From Leisingera aquimarina DSM 24565 (GTDB lineage Bacteria; Pseudomonadota; Alphaproteobacteria; Rhodobacterales; Rhodobacteraceae): a DNA stretch of 64,000 nucleotides. The position numbers and the translations under genes are program-made. Where the stretch lies: positions 3,448,094-3,512,093 of the forward strand of contig NZ_KI421504.1 in NCBI RefSeq assembly GCF_000473165.1, written 5' to 3'. The notes beneath the pieces are model-generated. The model did no database searches. It was not told the origin of the DNA and worked only from the letters and a program-made list of their open reading frames with translations. Below, in pieces: positions 9,071 through 17,758 of this stretch (its first letter is position 1; each line of letters begins with the position of its first letter).

Positions 9071-10219
9071 ATGACCGAGACTCGCTCTGCATGGATGACG
9101 GATGAGCATCAGATGCTCGCCGGAATGACCGCCCAGTTCATCACCAATGAATGGGCGCCCAAGTTCGAGACCTGGCGCAAGCAGGGCATGATGGACCGGG
9201 AGACCTGGAACCAGGCGGGAGACCTCGGCCTGCTCTGCCCGTCCATTCCCGAAGAATACGGCGGCGCCGGCGGCGATTTCGGCCACGAGGCGGTGATCCT
9301 GATGGAAGGCAGCCGTGCCAATCTGGCCAGCTGGGGCCAGGGCATCCATTCCGGCATTGTTGGCCACTATATCTTGGCCTATGGCACTGAAGAGCAGAAA
9401 CAGCGCTGGCTGCCCAAGATGGTGACCGGCGAACTGGTCGGCGCCCTGGCGATGACGGAACCCTCCACTGGATCAGACGTGCAGGCGATCAAGACCAAGG
9501 CATTGCGCGACGGCAACGGCTACCGGCTGTCGGGGCAGAAGACCTTTATCACCAATGGCCAGCACGCCAATCTGATCCTTGTGGCCGCCAAGACCGACCC
9601 CGCGGCGGGCGCCAAGGGGGTCTCGCTGGTGGCGGTGGAAACCGACGGTGCGGCAGGCTTCAGCCGCGGCCGCAACCTCGACAAGATCGGCTGCCATGCG
9701 GCCGACACGTCCGAGCTGTTCTTTGACAATGTGGAAATCCCGCCAGAAAACATCCTGGGCGGAGCCGAGGGTCAGGGTTTTTACCAGATGATGCAGCAGC
9801 TGCCGCAAGAGCGCCTCATCATAGCCTGCGGTGCAGTTGGCGCAATGGAAGGCGCAGTGGACCGCACCATCGCCTATTGCAAGGAACGCGAAGCCTTTGG
9901 CGGCGCGATCCTGCAGTTTCAGAACACCCGCTTCAAACTGGCCGAATGCCAGACCAAAGCCAAAGTGGCGCGCGCCTTTCTGGATGACTGCATTGGCGAG
10001 CATCTGGAGGGAAAGCTGACGGTAGAGAAGGCAGCAATGGCAAAATTCTGGATCACCGACACCCAGGGCGAAGTGCTGGATGAGTGCCTGCAACTGCACG
10101 GCGGCTACGGATACATGCAAGAATATGCGGTGGGTGAAATGTGGGCCGACGCCCGCGTGCAGCGGATCTACGGCGGCACCAATGAGATCATGAAGGAGCT
10201 GATTGCGAGGGCACTGTAG
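9071..10219 (+). CDS. acyl-CoA dehydrogenase (LCAD/IVD-like subgroup)
   Basis: FAD-dependent acyl-CoA dehydrogenase, 382 residues, standard length. [16 protein letters not shown] is the FAD-binding signature. The Glu usually found in YEG near the C-terminus is Gly here ([13 protein letters not shown]), while Glu247 in LPQERLIIA occupies the alternative position used by long-chain and isovaleryl dehydrogenases; the enzyme is therefore expected to be active with that geometry. GGGAGAAAG precedes the ATG. Same operon as the larger dehydrogenase at 6971, presumably with different substrate range. Confidence 0.95.
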   Translation: MTETRSAWMTDEHQMLAGMTAQFITNEWAPKFETWRKQGMMDRETWNQAGDLGLLCPSIPEEYGGAGGDFGHEAVILMEGSRANLASWGQGIHSGIVGHYILAYGTEEQKQRWLPKMVTGELVGALAMTEPSTGSDVQAIKTKALRDGNGYRLSGQKTFITNGQHANLILVAAKTDPAAGAKGVSLVAVETDGAAGFSRGRNLDKIGCHAADTSELFFDNVEIPPENILGGAEGQGFYQMMQQLPQERLIIACGAVGAMEGAVDRTIAYCKEREAFGGAILQFQNTRFKLAECQTKAKVARAFLDDCIGEHLEGKLTVEKAAMAKFWITDTQGEVLDECLQLHGGYGYMQEYAVGEMWADARVQRIYGGTNEIMKELIARAL

Positions 10220-10263
10220 GCGCAAGAGCCGCTGCGGCACCGCGGGAGAAAAGCCATGGGTTT

Positions 10264-10284
10264 GAGTATTTGGAAAAAGATGAA
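10264..10284 (+). repeat. intergenic repeat unit, copy 1
   Basis: The 21-base segment beginning GAGTATTT and ending AAAGATGAA recurs in inverted orientation at 10414-10434 with three mismatches. It looks like one unit of a dispersed intergenic repeat; its role is unknown. Confidence 0.5.
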
Positions 10285-10413
10285 ACTGCCGATGCGCCCC
10301 TGCCCTGCAGGTTCCGCAAGACAGGGACGCCTTCACCTTTTGCGGTCATCGGCTCTCCAGCCTGTACCGCGCTGCCACGATACAGCCATCCTGGTTTACA
10401 GGACCTGAAGCCC

Positions 10414-10434
10414 TTCATCTTTTCGAAAATACTC
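10414..10434 (-). repeat. intergenic repeat unit, copy 2 (inverted)
   Basis: Inverse copy of the element at 10264 (reads GAGTATTT...AAAAGATGAA on the minus strand). It is followed by a G-rich stretch, GGGGGTTCGGGGGTGTGAAA, that can fold with the following CCCCC. Together the pair brackets most of the 272-base gap between the acyl-CoA dehydrogenase and the GST gene, which holds no gene. Confidence 0.5.
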
Positions 10435-10491
10435 CACGGGGGTTCGGGGGTGTGAAACCCCCGCTCCAACAGCAGAAACAGGGAACAGCAG

Positions 10492-11124
10492 ATGACAATA
10501 AAACTGCATTGCTTCGGCGAAAGCGGCAACTCCTACAAGGCGGCCTTGGCACTGGAACTGTCGGGTCTTGCTTGGGAGCCGGTCTTTGTAGATTTTTTCA
10601 GCGGCGCGGCGCGCACCGAAGAATTCCGCGACTTCACTCCCATGGCTGAGGCACCGGTGCTGGTGGACGGCGATCTGACGCTCAGCCAGTCCGGCGCGAT
10701 CCAGCAGTATATCACCGACAAGACCGGCAAGTTCGGCGGCGCGCCAGAAGACAAATACGAGGTTCTGCGCTGGGTGCTGTGGGACAATCACAAAATGTCC
10801 AGCCAGGCCGGCATGACCCGCTTCCTGATCAACTTCCTGCCGGAAAAACACCGGCCGCCGGGAGTGATTGCTTTCATGCAAGGCCGCCTGAAAGCGGCAT
10901 ATGCCACATTGGAACACCACCTGAAGGGGCGCGAATGGATTGCGGGCAGCGAGCTGACCAATGCCGACATCAGCTGCTGCAGCTATCTGTATTATCCAGA
11001 ACCCTTCGGCTTTGACCGGGCCGAATGGCCCAATATCGACGCCTGGCTGACCCGCATCAGCGCGGTTCCCGGCTGGAAACACCCCTATGATTTGATGCCC
11101 GGCAACCCGTCGGACCGGGCGTGA
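10492..11124 (+). CDS. glutathione S-transferase family protein
   Basis: 210-residue cytosolic GST: N-terminal thioredoxin-like domain (IKLHCFGESGNSYKAALALELSG has the Ser/Tyr region that activates glutathione; PVLVDGDLTLSQSGAIQQYI is the glutathione gamma-glutamyl site with the cis-Pro before VL and the Ser in SQSGAI), then an all-helical C-terminal domain. Located between acyl-CoA dehydrogenase and thiolase, ten bases before the thiolase gene; a detoxification or isomerase role within the pathway is possible but unproven. Confidence 0.9.
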   Translation: MTIKLHCFGESGNSYKAALALELSGLAWEPVFVDFFSGAARTEEFRDFTPMAEAPVLVDGDLTLSQSGAIQQYITDKTGKFGGAPEDKYEVLRWVLWDNHKMSSQAGMTRFLINFLPEKHRPPGVIAFMQGRLKAAYATLEHHLKGREWIAGSELTNADISCCSYLYYPEPFGFDRAEWPNIDAWLTRISAVPGWKHPYDLMPGNPSDRA

Positions 11125-11134
11125 GGAGAGCAAA

Positions 11135-12346
11135 ATGACAGACGCATATATCTATGACGCCCTGCGCACCCCGCGCGGCAAGGGCCGCAAGGATGGATCC
11201 CTGCACGAGGTGACCTCGGTGCGCCTTTCTGCCCTGACGCTGAACGCGATCAAGGAACGCAACAACCTTGAAGGCCATGCGGTTGAGGACGTGATCTGGG
11301 GCAACGTGACCCAGGTGATGGAACAGGGCGGCTGCCTGGCGCGTTCGGCTGTTCTCGCCTCGGACTTGGACGAGCGTATTCCGGGGCTGGCCATCAACCG
11401 CTTCTGTGCCAGCGGGATGGAAGCCGTGAACCTGGCCGCAAACCAGGTAAAGGGCGGTGCGGGCGATGCCTATATCGCCGGCGGTGTTGAGATGATGGGC
11501 CGGGTGGCTATGGGTTCGGATGGCGCTGCGATTGCGGTTGACCCGAGTCTGGCAATGGACACTTATTTTGTGCCGCAGGGCATTTCGGCGGACATCATCG
11601 CCACCGAATACGGTTTCAGCCGCGATCAGGCGGACGCGCTGGCGATGGAATCGCAGCGCCGTGCCAAGGCCGCGTGGGATGACAACCGGTTTGCAAAGTC
11701 GGTGATCACCGTGCGCGACCAGAACGGTCTTCCGATCCTGGACCATGACGAATACATGCGCCCCGGCACCGACATGCAGGCGCTGGGATCCCTGAACCCG
11801 GCCTTTCAGATGATGGGCGAGCAGATGCCCGGATTCGACAAGGTGGCGATGATGAAATACCCGCATCTGGAGCGGATCAATCATATCCACCACGCGGGCA
11901 ACTCCTCTGGCATCGTGGACGGCGCCGCGGCACTTCTGATCGGCAACAAGGAATTCGGCGAGAAGCACGGGCTGAAACCGAGGGCGCGGATCAAGGCGAC
12001 TGCCAAGATCGGCACCGATCCGACCATCATGCTGACCGGCCCGGTGCCGGTGACCGAGAAGATCCTGGCCGACAACGGCATGAAGATCAGTGATCTGGAT
12101 CTGTTTGAGGTGAACGAGGCCTTTGCTTCGGTCGTGCTGCGGTTCCAGCAGGCGTTTGACGTGGATCCGGAGCTGGTGAACGTGAATGGCGGCTCCATCG
12201 CCATGGGCCACCCGCTGGGCGCCACCGGGGCGATCATCATTGGCACGCTGCTGGATGAGCTGGAACGGCAGGACAAGGAATGCGGCCTCGCCACGCTGTG
12301 CATTGCATCGGGCATGGGTGCAGCAACCATCATCGAGCGCGTCTGA
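11135..12346 (+). CDS. fadA: acetyl-CoA C-acyltransferase (thiolase)
   Basis: Cytoplasmic thiolase, 403 residues, releasing acetyl-CoA in the last step of beta-oxidation. Catalytic residues are visible: Cys91 in NRFCASGM (nucleophile), His359 in SIAMGHPLGATGA and Cys389 in TLCIASGMGAA. GGAGAG precedes the ATG. The stop overlaps the start of the cupin gene (TGATG), indicating a coupled thiolase-cupin-FadB/J unit. Degradative (not PhbA-biosynthetic) function is inferred from the neighbours. Confidence 0.95.
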   Translation: MTDAYIYDALRTPRGKGRKDGSLHEVTSVRLSALTLNAIKERNNLEGHAVEDVIWGNVTQVMEQGGCLARSAVLASDLDERIPGLAINRFCASGMEAVNLAANQVKGGAGDAYIAGGVEMMGRVAMGSDGAAIAVDPSLAMDTYFVPQGISADIIATEYGFSRDQADALAMESQRRAKAAWDDNRFAKSVITVRDQNGLPILDHDEYMRPGTDMQALGSLNPAFQMMGEQMPGFDKVAMMKYPHLERINHIHHAGNSSGIVDGAAALLIGNKEFGEKHGLKPRARIKATAKIGTDPTIMLTGPVPVTEKILADNGMKISDLDLFEVNEAFASVVLRFQQAFDVDPELVNVNGGSIAMGHPLGATGAIIIGTLLDELERQDKECGLATLCIASGMGAATIIERV

Positions 12347-12831
12347 TGCCGAAGCTGGACCTTTCTCAACTGACCTGGCGCACCGGGTCGGGCTATCCTG
12401 GCAAGCTGGCCGACGCCTGCGCGGGCCGCAGCGTGCAGCCGCTGGGCGACCCCGGCGGGCTGACCCAGTACGGGGTCAACATCGTGCGGCTGGAGCCGGG
12501 TGCGGCCTCATCCCTGCGCCATTACCACATGGAGCAGGACGAGTTCGTGATGGTGACCGAGGGCACCTGCACCCTGATCGACGATCAGGGCGCGCATGAG
12601 ATGCTGCCGGGCGACTGCGCAGCCTTTGCTGCGGGCGATGAGAACGGCCACCACCTGGTGAACCGCTCGGACAAGCCTGCCGCGTTCCTGGTGGTGGGTA
12701 CCCGCACCCCGAGTGAGACCGGCTTTTACAGCGATTTGGACATGATGGTGAAATTCGCACGCGGCGAGTTCACATTCACCCGCAAGGACGGCAGCCCGCT
12801 GACGGCTGACCAGACCGGAGAAGACACATGA
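12346..12831 (+). CDS. cupin domain-containing protein
   Basis: 161-residue single-domain cupin. The first cupin motif is seen as LRHYHMEQDEFVMVTEGTCT and the second as LPGDCAAFAAGDENGHHLVN, with His/Glu metal ligands in place. The start ATG overlaps the thiolase stop, and the stop overlaps the FadB/J start (ATGA), so it is embedded in the beta-oxidation operon. Function unknown; metal-dependent isomerase, oxygenase or small-molecule binding are possibilities. Confidence 0.88.
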   Translation: MPKLDLSQLTWRTGSGYPGKLADACAGRSVQPLGDPGGLTQYGVNIVRLEPGAASSLRHYHMEQDEFVMVTEGTCTLIDDQGAHEMLPGDCAAFAAGDENGHHLVNRSDKPAAFLVVGTRTPSETGFYSDLDMMVKFARGEFTFTRKDGSPLTADQTGEDT

Positions 12832-15029
12832 GCGATTTCAAATACGACGTGGACGCGGACGGCGTCGCAATCATCACCTGGGACGCCGAAGGCAAATCCA
12901 TGAACGTCCTCACCCGCGAGGCCTTTGGCCTGGTGGAGGAATATGTGGACCGCGCCCTGGAAGACGAGGCCGTGAAGGGCATCGTGATCACCAGCGGCAA
13001 GAAGGACTTTGCCGGCGGCATGGACCTGAACGTGCTGGCCACCATCCGCGAAGAATCCGGTGAAAATCCGGCGCAGGGCCTGTTCGATTTCACCATGGGC
13101 GGCCACCGCATCCTGCGCAAACTGGAACTTGCGGGCATGGACCCCAAGACCAAGAAGGGCGGCAAGCCGGTGGCCTGCGCGATTAACGGCACCTGTGCCG
13201 GCATCGGCACCGAGATTGCCCTGGCCTGCCATCACCGGGTGATGACCTCCAATCCCAAGGCCAAGATCGGCCTGCCGGAAATCATGATCGGCATCTTCCC
13301 CGGCGGCGGCGGCACCACACGCTATTCCCGCATGGTCGGCGCCATGGCAGCAGCCCCGGTGCTGCTGGAAGGCAAGATGCTGGACCCGAAAAAGGCCAAG
13401 GGGGCGCAGCTGATCGACGCGGTTGCGGACGATGCGCTGGCTGCAGCCAAGGACTGGGTGCTGAACGCCAAACCTGCGGATCTGGTCAAGCCTTGGGATG
13501 CCAAGGGTTACAAGATGCCCGGCGGCGCGCCATACCATCCCGCCGGCTTCATGACCTTTGTCGGCGCCTCGGCGATGATCAACGGCAAGACCCAGGGCGC
13601 CTTCCCGGCAGCCCAGGCGCTGCTCAGCTCGATCTATGAAGGCGCGCTGGTTGATTTTGACACAGCGTTGAAGATCGAGGCCCGCTGGTTCACCCATGTG
13701 CTGATGAACCCGTCGTCCTCGGCCATGATCCGCAGCCTGTTCCTGAACAAGCAGGCGCTGGAAAAAGGCGCGGTGCGGCCCAAGGATGTGCCGGACCAGT
13801 CAGTGAAGAAGATCGGCGTGCTGGGGGCAGGCATGATGGGCGCAGGCATCGCGCTGGTCTCGGCCCAGGCCGGCATGGAAGTGGTTCTGATCGACCGCGA
13901 TCAAGAGGCTGCCGACAAGGGCAAGGCCTATTCTGCCGCCTATATGGACAAGGGCATCAAACGCGGCAAGGCGACCGAGGAGAAGAAAGAGGCACTGCTG
14001 ACGCAGATCACCACGACCCCGGATCTGGACGCGCTGAAGGGCTGCGACCTGATCATCGAAGCGGTGTTCGAAGATCCCGGCGTCAAGGCCGAGATGACCC
14101 AAAAGGTCGAGGCGATCATCCCCGAAGACTGCATCTTTGCCTCCAACACCTCCACCCTGCCGATCAGTGAGCTGGCCAAGGCATCAAGCCGCCCGGAGCA
14201 GTTCATCGGCATTCACTTCTTCTCGCCGGTTGAGAAGATGTTCCTGGTGGAAATCATCAAGGGCAAGGAGACCGGCGACCGGGCGGTGGCCAAGGCGCTG
14301 GATTATGTGCGCCAGATCCGCAAGACGCCGATTGTCGTGAATGACGCGCGCTTCTTCTACGCCAACCGCTGCATCATTCCTTACATCAACGAAGGGGTGC
14401 GGATGATCGCCGAAGGTGTGTCTCCGGTTCTGATCGACAACGCTGCGCGCCAGTTGGGCTTTCCGGTGGGGCCGATCCAGCTGACCGATGAGACCTCGAT
14501 CGATCTCGGAGCCAAGATCGCGCGGGCAACCAAGGCGGCGATGGGCGATGCCTATCCTGAAAGCCCCTCGGACGATCTGATCTTCTGGATGGAAGAACAG
14601 GGCCGTTTGGGGCGCAAGGCCAATGCCGGCTTCTTCGATTATGACGACAAGGGCAAGCGGGTTGAGTACTGGAAAGGCCTGCAGGAAAAGTACCCGCAAG
14701 CCGCCGAGCAGCCTGAGCTTATCGAAGTGCAGGAACGGCTGATGTTTGCGCAGGTGCTGGAAGCGGTGCGCGCGCTGGAGGAAGGGGTGCTGGAAGACAT
14801 CCGCGAAGGCGACGTCGGCGCAGTCCTGGCCTGGGGTTTTGCCCCCTGGTCCGGCGGTCCGTTGAGCTGGCTGGATATCATCGGCTCGCCTTATGCGGCA
14901 GAACGCTGCGATCAGCTGGCAGAACAGTACGGCGATCGCTTTGCCTGCCCGGATCTGCTGCGGGACATGGCGGACATGGGCCAGAGCTTCTATGGCCGGT
15001 TCGACCCGGAGAAAACCGCGGCCGCCTGA
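12828..15029 (+). CDS. 3-hydroxyacyl-CoA dehydrogenase / enoyl-CoA hydratase (FadB/FadJ type)
   Basis: Bifunctional beta-oxidation enzyme, 733 residues. The N-terminal crotonase domain (about 1-200) includes KDFAGGMDLN and NGTCAGIGTEIALACHHRV with GLPEIMIGIFPGGGG. The Rossmann fold begins at about residue 326 (KIGVLGAGMMGAGIA) and carries SNTSTLPISELA and GIHFFSPVEKM with the catalytic His; the C-terminal 3HCDH domain follows. It should form the trifunctional complex with the thiolase encoded just upstream. Overlaps the cupin gene by four bases; a strong terminator follows. Confidence 0.96.
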   Translation: MSDFKYDVDADGVAIITWDAEGKSMNVLTREAFGLVEEYVDRALEDEAVKGIVITSGKKDFAGGMDLNVLATIREESGENPAQGLFDFTMGGHRILRKLELAGMDPKTKKGGKPVACAINGTCAGIGTEIALACHHRVMTSNPKAKIGLPEIMIGIFPGGGGTTRYSRMVGAMAAAPVLLEGKMLDPKKAKGAQLIDAVADDALAAAKDWVLNAKPADLVKPWDAKGYKMPGGAPYHPAGFMTFVGASAMINGKTQGAFPAAQALLSSIYEGALVDFDTALKIEARWFTHVLMNPSSSAMIRSLFLNKQALEKGAVRPKDVPDQSVKKIGVLGAGMMGAGIALVSAQAGMEVVLIDRDQEAADKGKAYSAAYMDKGIKRGKATEEKKEALLTQITTTPDLDALKGCDLIIEAVFEDPGVKAEMTQKVEAIIPEDCIFASNTSTLPISELAKASSRPEQFIGIHFFSPVEKMFLVEIIKGKETGDRAVAKALDYVRQIRKTPIVVNDARFFYANRCIIPYINEGVRMIAEGVSPVLIDNAARQLGFPVGPIQLTDETSIDLGAKIARATKAAMGDAYPESPSDDLIFWMEEQGRLGRKANAGFFDYDDKGKRVEYWKGLQEKYPQAAEQPELIEVQERLMFAQVLEAVRALEEGVLEDIREGDVGAVLAWGFAPWSGGPLSWLDIIGSPYAAERCDQLAEQYGDRFACPDLLRDMADMGQSFYGRFDPEKTAAA

Positions 15030-15049
15030 CGGCTGCGGAAAACAAAAAA

Positions 15050-15080
15050 GAACGGCTGGGGCATTCCCGGCCGTTTTCAT
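15050..15080 (+). terminator. rho-independent terminator of the beta-oxidation operon
   Basis: AACGGCTGGG and CCCGGCCGTT form a hairpin (one G-U pair) with a small loop, preceded by an A-run and followed by TTTCATTTGTT. It lies 21 bases past the FadB/J stop and also faces the Hint-protein gene coming from the other side. Confidence 0.8.
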
Positions 15081-15105
15081 TTGTTCCGAAAGAAGTGCTG
15101 CCGGC

Positions 15106-15786
15106 TCAGTTTACCGGTGGATGATACCGTGCCGCAGCGGATGCCGGGCCCGGCGCGCGCCAGCGTTCTTCCTCGGCCATCATCGACAAAACCAGGCCCC
15201 GCGCCTCATCCGGCGGCAGCACTCTATAGGCGCTTTCCTCGGTAAAGATACGCCCGCACATCAAATTGACCGGTGCGGCTGCAAACCCCAGCATTCCGGC
15301 TTCAAGGTAAATCACCTGATCCTGGGCAAAACGCGGCATGACCAGCTCCAGCTGCGCGCCGGGATGCATCCGGCGGATGCCGCGGTAGCCCTCCAACGCG
15401 GCGGTAGGCACCACCGCAAAAGGATCGCCCTGAACATCCTCCACCAGGTCGCTTTCCAGCAGCACGCCTTGATCCGGCATCAGCCACAACGGCACCCGGT
15501 TCATCAGCGCATCGCGCGGCACCAGCAGCGGACAGCGGGCCGGATCCAGACCGCCGTCGCCCGGAACGATAGTTTCGCGCTGCAGTTCCACAACCGTTTG
15601 CATGCCATGATCGAATGTCAGCACCTTGTCGCCCGGCGTCAGCGCCTCAACCGGGCGCCAGCCCAGGTTCGACGCAACATGGGTGCCTGCCAGAAGACCG
15701 CCTTGCCCCGCAGGGACCAGGGGGAAGCCGCTGTTCAAAGCCCGCCCCGCCGGGGATTGCGTGCGTTTCAGGAGCCAATCCAGCAT
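15106..15786 (-). CDS. Hint domain-containing protein
   Basis: 226-residue stand-alone Hint (hedgehog/intein) domain protein of the type common in Rhodobacteraceae. The opening AGTHVASNLGWRPVEALTPGDKVLT resembles the intein N-terminal block, but the residue before the block is Gly-Thr and not a clear Cys, so autoproteolysis is uncertain. The ATG at 15786 is chosen for its GGAAAGGAAC ribosome site; an upstream extension to 15897 lacks family character. Function unknown. Confidence 0.8.
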   Translation of the reverse strand: MLDWLLKRTQSPAGRALNSGFPLVPAGQGGLLAGTHVASNLGWRPVEALTPGDKVLTFDHGMQTVVELQRETIVPGDGGLDPARCPLLVPRDALMNRVPLWLMPDQGVLLESDLVEDVQGDPFAVVPTAALEGYRGIRRMHPGAQLELVMPRFAQDQVIYLEAGMLGFAAAPVNLMCGRIFTEESAYRVLPPDEARGLVLSMMAEEERWRAPGPASAAARYHPPVN

Positions 15787-15966
15787 CCGTGTTCCTTTCC
15801 TGCAGCCAAGGTTTGAACCTCTGGCCGGTTTCCGGTTATTGCCTGTTCCCGCGGCTTTAACGGTGCGGAAATGCGGCAAAAACCAGTCACTGTTCACGTC
15901 GCTGCGCCAATCCGCTTGCTCGATCCGGGATTGATCCAGATCCGGCAGGCTCAGCGCTGTTTCATG

Positions 15967-16632
15967 TCACTGGGATACGCGCGAATCGTTAAAAGAGTAT
16001 TCAAATTGCGCGATGTCTGCAGCGCAGGCCCGTGCGATGGCTTCGGCAGCGGCATCGTCATAGTAGGCCCGCCAGTCCCGCAGCCGGCCGCTTTCATTGA
16101 CCCGCGGCAAGTCGAGGACAAAGCCGAGATGGTCAAACAACGGCCGGGCATCCTCCTGGAAATGCTCCAGGCGGATAAAGAGCTGGCATTGCTCGGCGCC
16201 GTCCGCACGGCGCATGTAAGACGCCGCGGGGCTGCCTTGGAACGCGCTTGCAATCTGCGGATGCTGCACAAAGCCGCGGAACTCCAGACTCTGCGCAAGC
16301 TGGATGGCCGGATGGCTGAAGCGCTGTTCCTGCAGCCAGTGGTAATAGCTGACCGCCCGGTCCCAGGGGTTGCGCACCAGGGTGAAAGCAAAGAGTCCGC
16401 GCAGGGTGTCCTTTGGCACCAGCCCTTCGATGTCGGCCAGGGAGGAATGCTTCCACAGCCGCCCTCGCGTTTCGGCACCCTGCAGGCGGCGGCGGCGTTT
16501 TAGCGCTTTCGGCGTGTCCCCCAGCATCATGTCATCCGCCATGGCGCGCGCCTCCAGCGCCAGCGCCAGCGCCGTGCCGCCGGTCTTGGGGATGTGGATA
16601 AAAACGTATCGGCGGCCTTGGGACAGGATCAT
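15967..16632 (-). CDS. sulfotransferase family protein
   Basis: 221-residue PAPS-dependent sulfotransferase-type protein. FIHIPKTGGTAL (residues about 11-22) is the 5'-phosphosulfate-binding loop and FTLVRNPWDRAVSYYHW the 3'-phosphate-binding segment. No signal peptide or membrane anchor, so it is likely cytoplasmic. Such proteins modify carbohydrates or lipids; the acceptor is unknown. It stands alone between the Hint gene and the DMT transporter, both on the same strand but separated by gaps of over 100 bases. Confidence 0.88.
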   Translation of the reverse strand: MILSQGRRYVFIHIPKTGGTALALALEARAMADDMMLGDTPKALKRRRRLQGAETRGRLWKHSSLADIEGLVPKDTLRGLFAFTLVRNPWDRAVSYYHWLQEQRFSHPAIQLAQSLEFRGFVQHPQIASAFQGSPAASYMRRADGAEQCQLFIRLEHFQEDARPLFDHLGFVLDLPRVNESGRLRDWRAYYDDAAAEAIARACAADIAQFEYSFNDSRVSQ

Positions 16633-16724
16633 GATCTGACCCTAGGCGATTGATCTGTGTATGGAAATACCGATCTGCGCCAGGCTTTCGGCTTCTTTCT
16701 GGTGTCAAATACCTCGGGGTGAAT

Positions 16725-16757
16725 TGGCCCTTCAGGGCCAAGAGGGGCAGCGCCCCT
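16725..16757 (-). repeat. pair of intergenic hairpins downstream of DMT transporter
   Basis: TGGCCCT/AGGGCCA (16725-16740) and AGGGGC/GCCCCT (16743-16757) are two small adjacent inverted repeats right after the transporter stop. They may act as its terminator, although no T-run is evident on the minus strand. Confidence 0.45.
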
Positions 16758-16758
16758 G

Positions 16759-17682
16759 CTACCTCGAGCGAAGCGCAATGGTGGCGCCGGCCGCAATGAT
16801 CAGCGCGATCCCCAGCATCTGCCAGATGTTCAGCGCCTGCCCCCAAAAGGCCCAGGCAACGCCCGGCCCGACAATCATCACCGAGTATTCAAAGACGGCG
16901 ACATAAGACGCTTCGCCCAGCTGATAGGCCTTGGTGATCAAAAACACGCCGCCCACCGCCGCACAGCCCTGCAGCAGGATCAGGTGCGAGATTTCCCACA
17001 GCGGCCAGACCCAGCCGCGGGTCACAAAACCGTCGGCGCCATCGGCCACCGGCTGCGGCCAGATCTCCAGACCCGTCAGCAGCAGCGCCCCCAGCACGCC
17101 CTGCACCAGCAGATAGATGAACAGCATCGCCACGGTGCTTTCGCCCTGGCAGAAAAGGCCGGTTGCCAGCGACCCCAGTGCGTAGAACAGCCCGCCAGCA
17201 ACCGGCACCAGGATCAGCCAGTTGAAGGCCGCCGGGTCCGGCTGCAGAACCATCAGGACGCCCGCAAAACCGCAGAGCACTGCGGCAACCCGGATCCAGC
17301 CGATCCGCATCCTCAGGAACAGCACGGAGATCACCACGATCAGAATCGGCGAGGTGAACAGCCCTGCCAGCGCCTGGGCGATCGGCATCAGCGCGACTGC
17401 GGCAAAGTAGAACACCATCGCGACCGCCACCAGCACCGCCCGCAGCAGCACCGCCCCGAACCGGCTTGGCGCCAGTCCGCCAAGCCCGGCCCGGGCCATC
17501 AGCCACAAAAAAGGCAGCGCGACAAAGCTTCGCAGCAGATAGAATTGGCCAAGCCCGATCTGTTCGGCCATCAGCGGCACTGCGTTGTCGGTGATGCCGA
17601 TAATCAGCATCGCCGCAAGCATGGCATGCGCAGCGGCCGTCTGGCTGCCGGTTTCTGCGGAAAGGACTGCTGTTTGTTTCAT
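16759..17682 (-). CDS. DMT family (EamA/RhaT-type) transporter
   Basis: 307-residue inner-membrane transporter with about ten hydrophobic segments arranged as two EamA repeats (first from about residue 20, second from about 160). Conserved features are LRSFVALPFLWL and EYSVMIVGPGVAWAFWG. The ATG at 17682 has GGAAGGG upstream; a longer frame starts at 17736 but lacks a good ribosome site. Divergent from the acyl-CoA synthetase gene at 17759. Metabolite exporter; the substrate is unknown. Confidence 0.9.
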   Translation of the reverse strand: MKQTAVLSAETGSQTAAAHAMLAAMLIIGITDNAVPLMAEQIGLGQFYLLRSFVALPFLWLMARAGLGGLAPSRFGAVLLRAVLVAVAMVFYFAAVALMPIAQALAGLFTSPILIVVISVLFLRMRIGWIRVAAVLCGFAGVLMVLQPDPAAFNWLILVPVAGGLFYALGSLATGLFCQGESTVAMLFIYLLVQGVLGALLLTGLEIWPQPVADGADGFVTRGWVWPLWEISHLILLQGCAAVGGVFLITKAYQLGEASYVAVFEYSVMIVGPGVAWAFWGQALNIWQMLGIALIIAAGATIALRSR

Positions 17683-17758
17683 ACCCTTCCCATTGCCCGC
17701 AACTTTCCGCAATATCTGTTCTCTAAGCGACACCAAAGTGATTCAGGGGAGGAAACTG

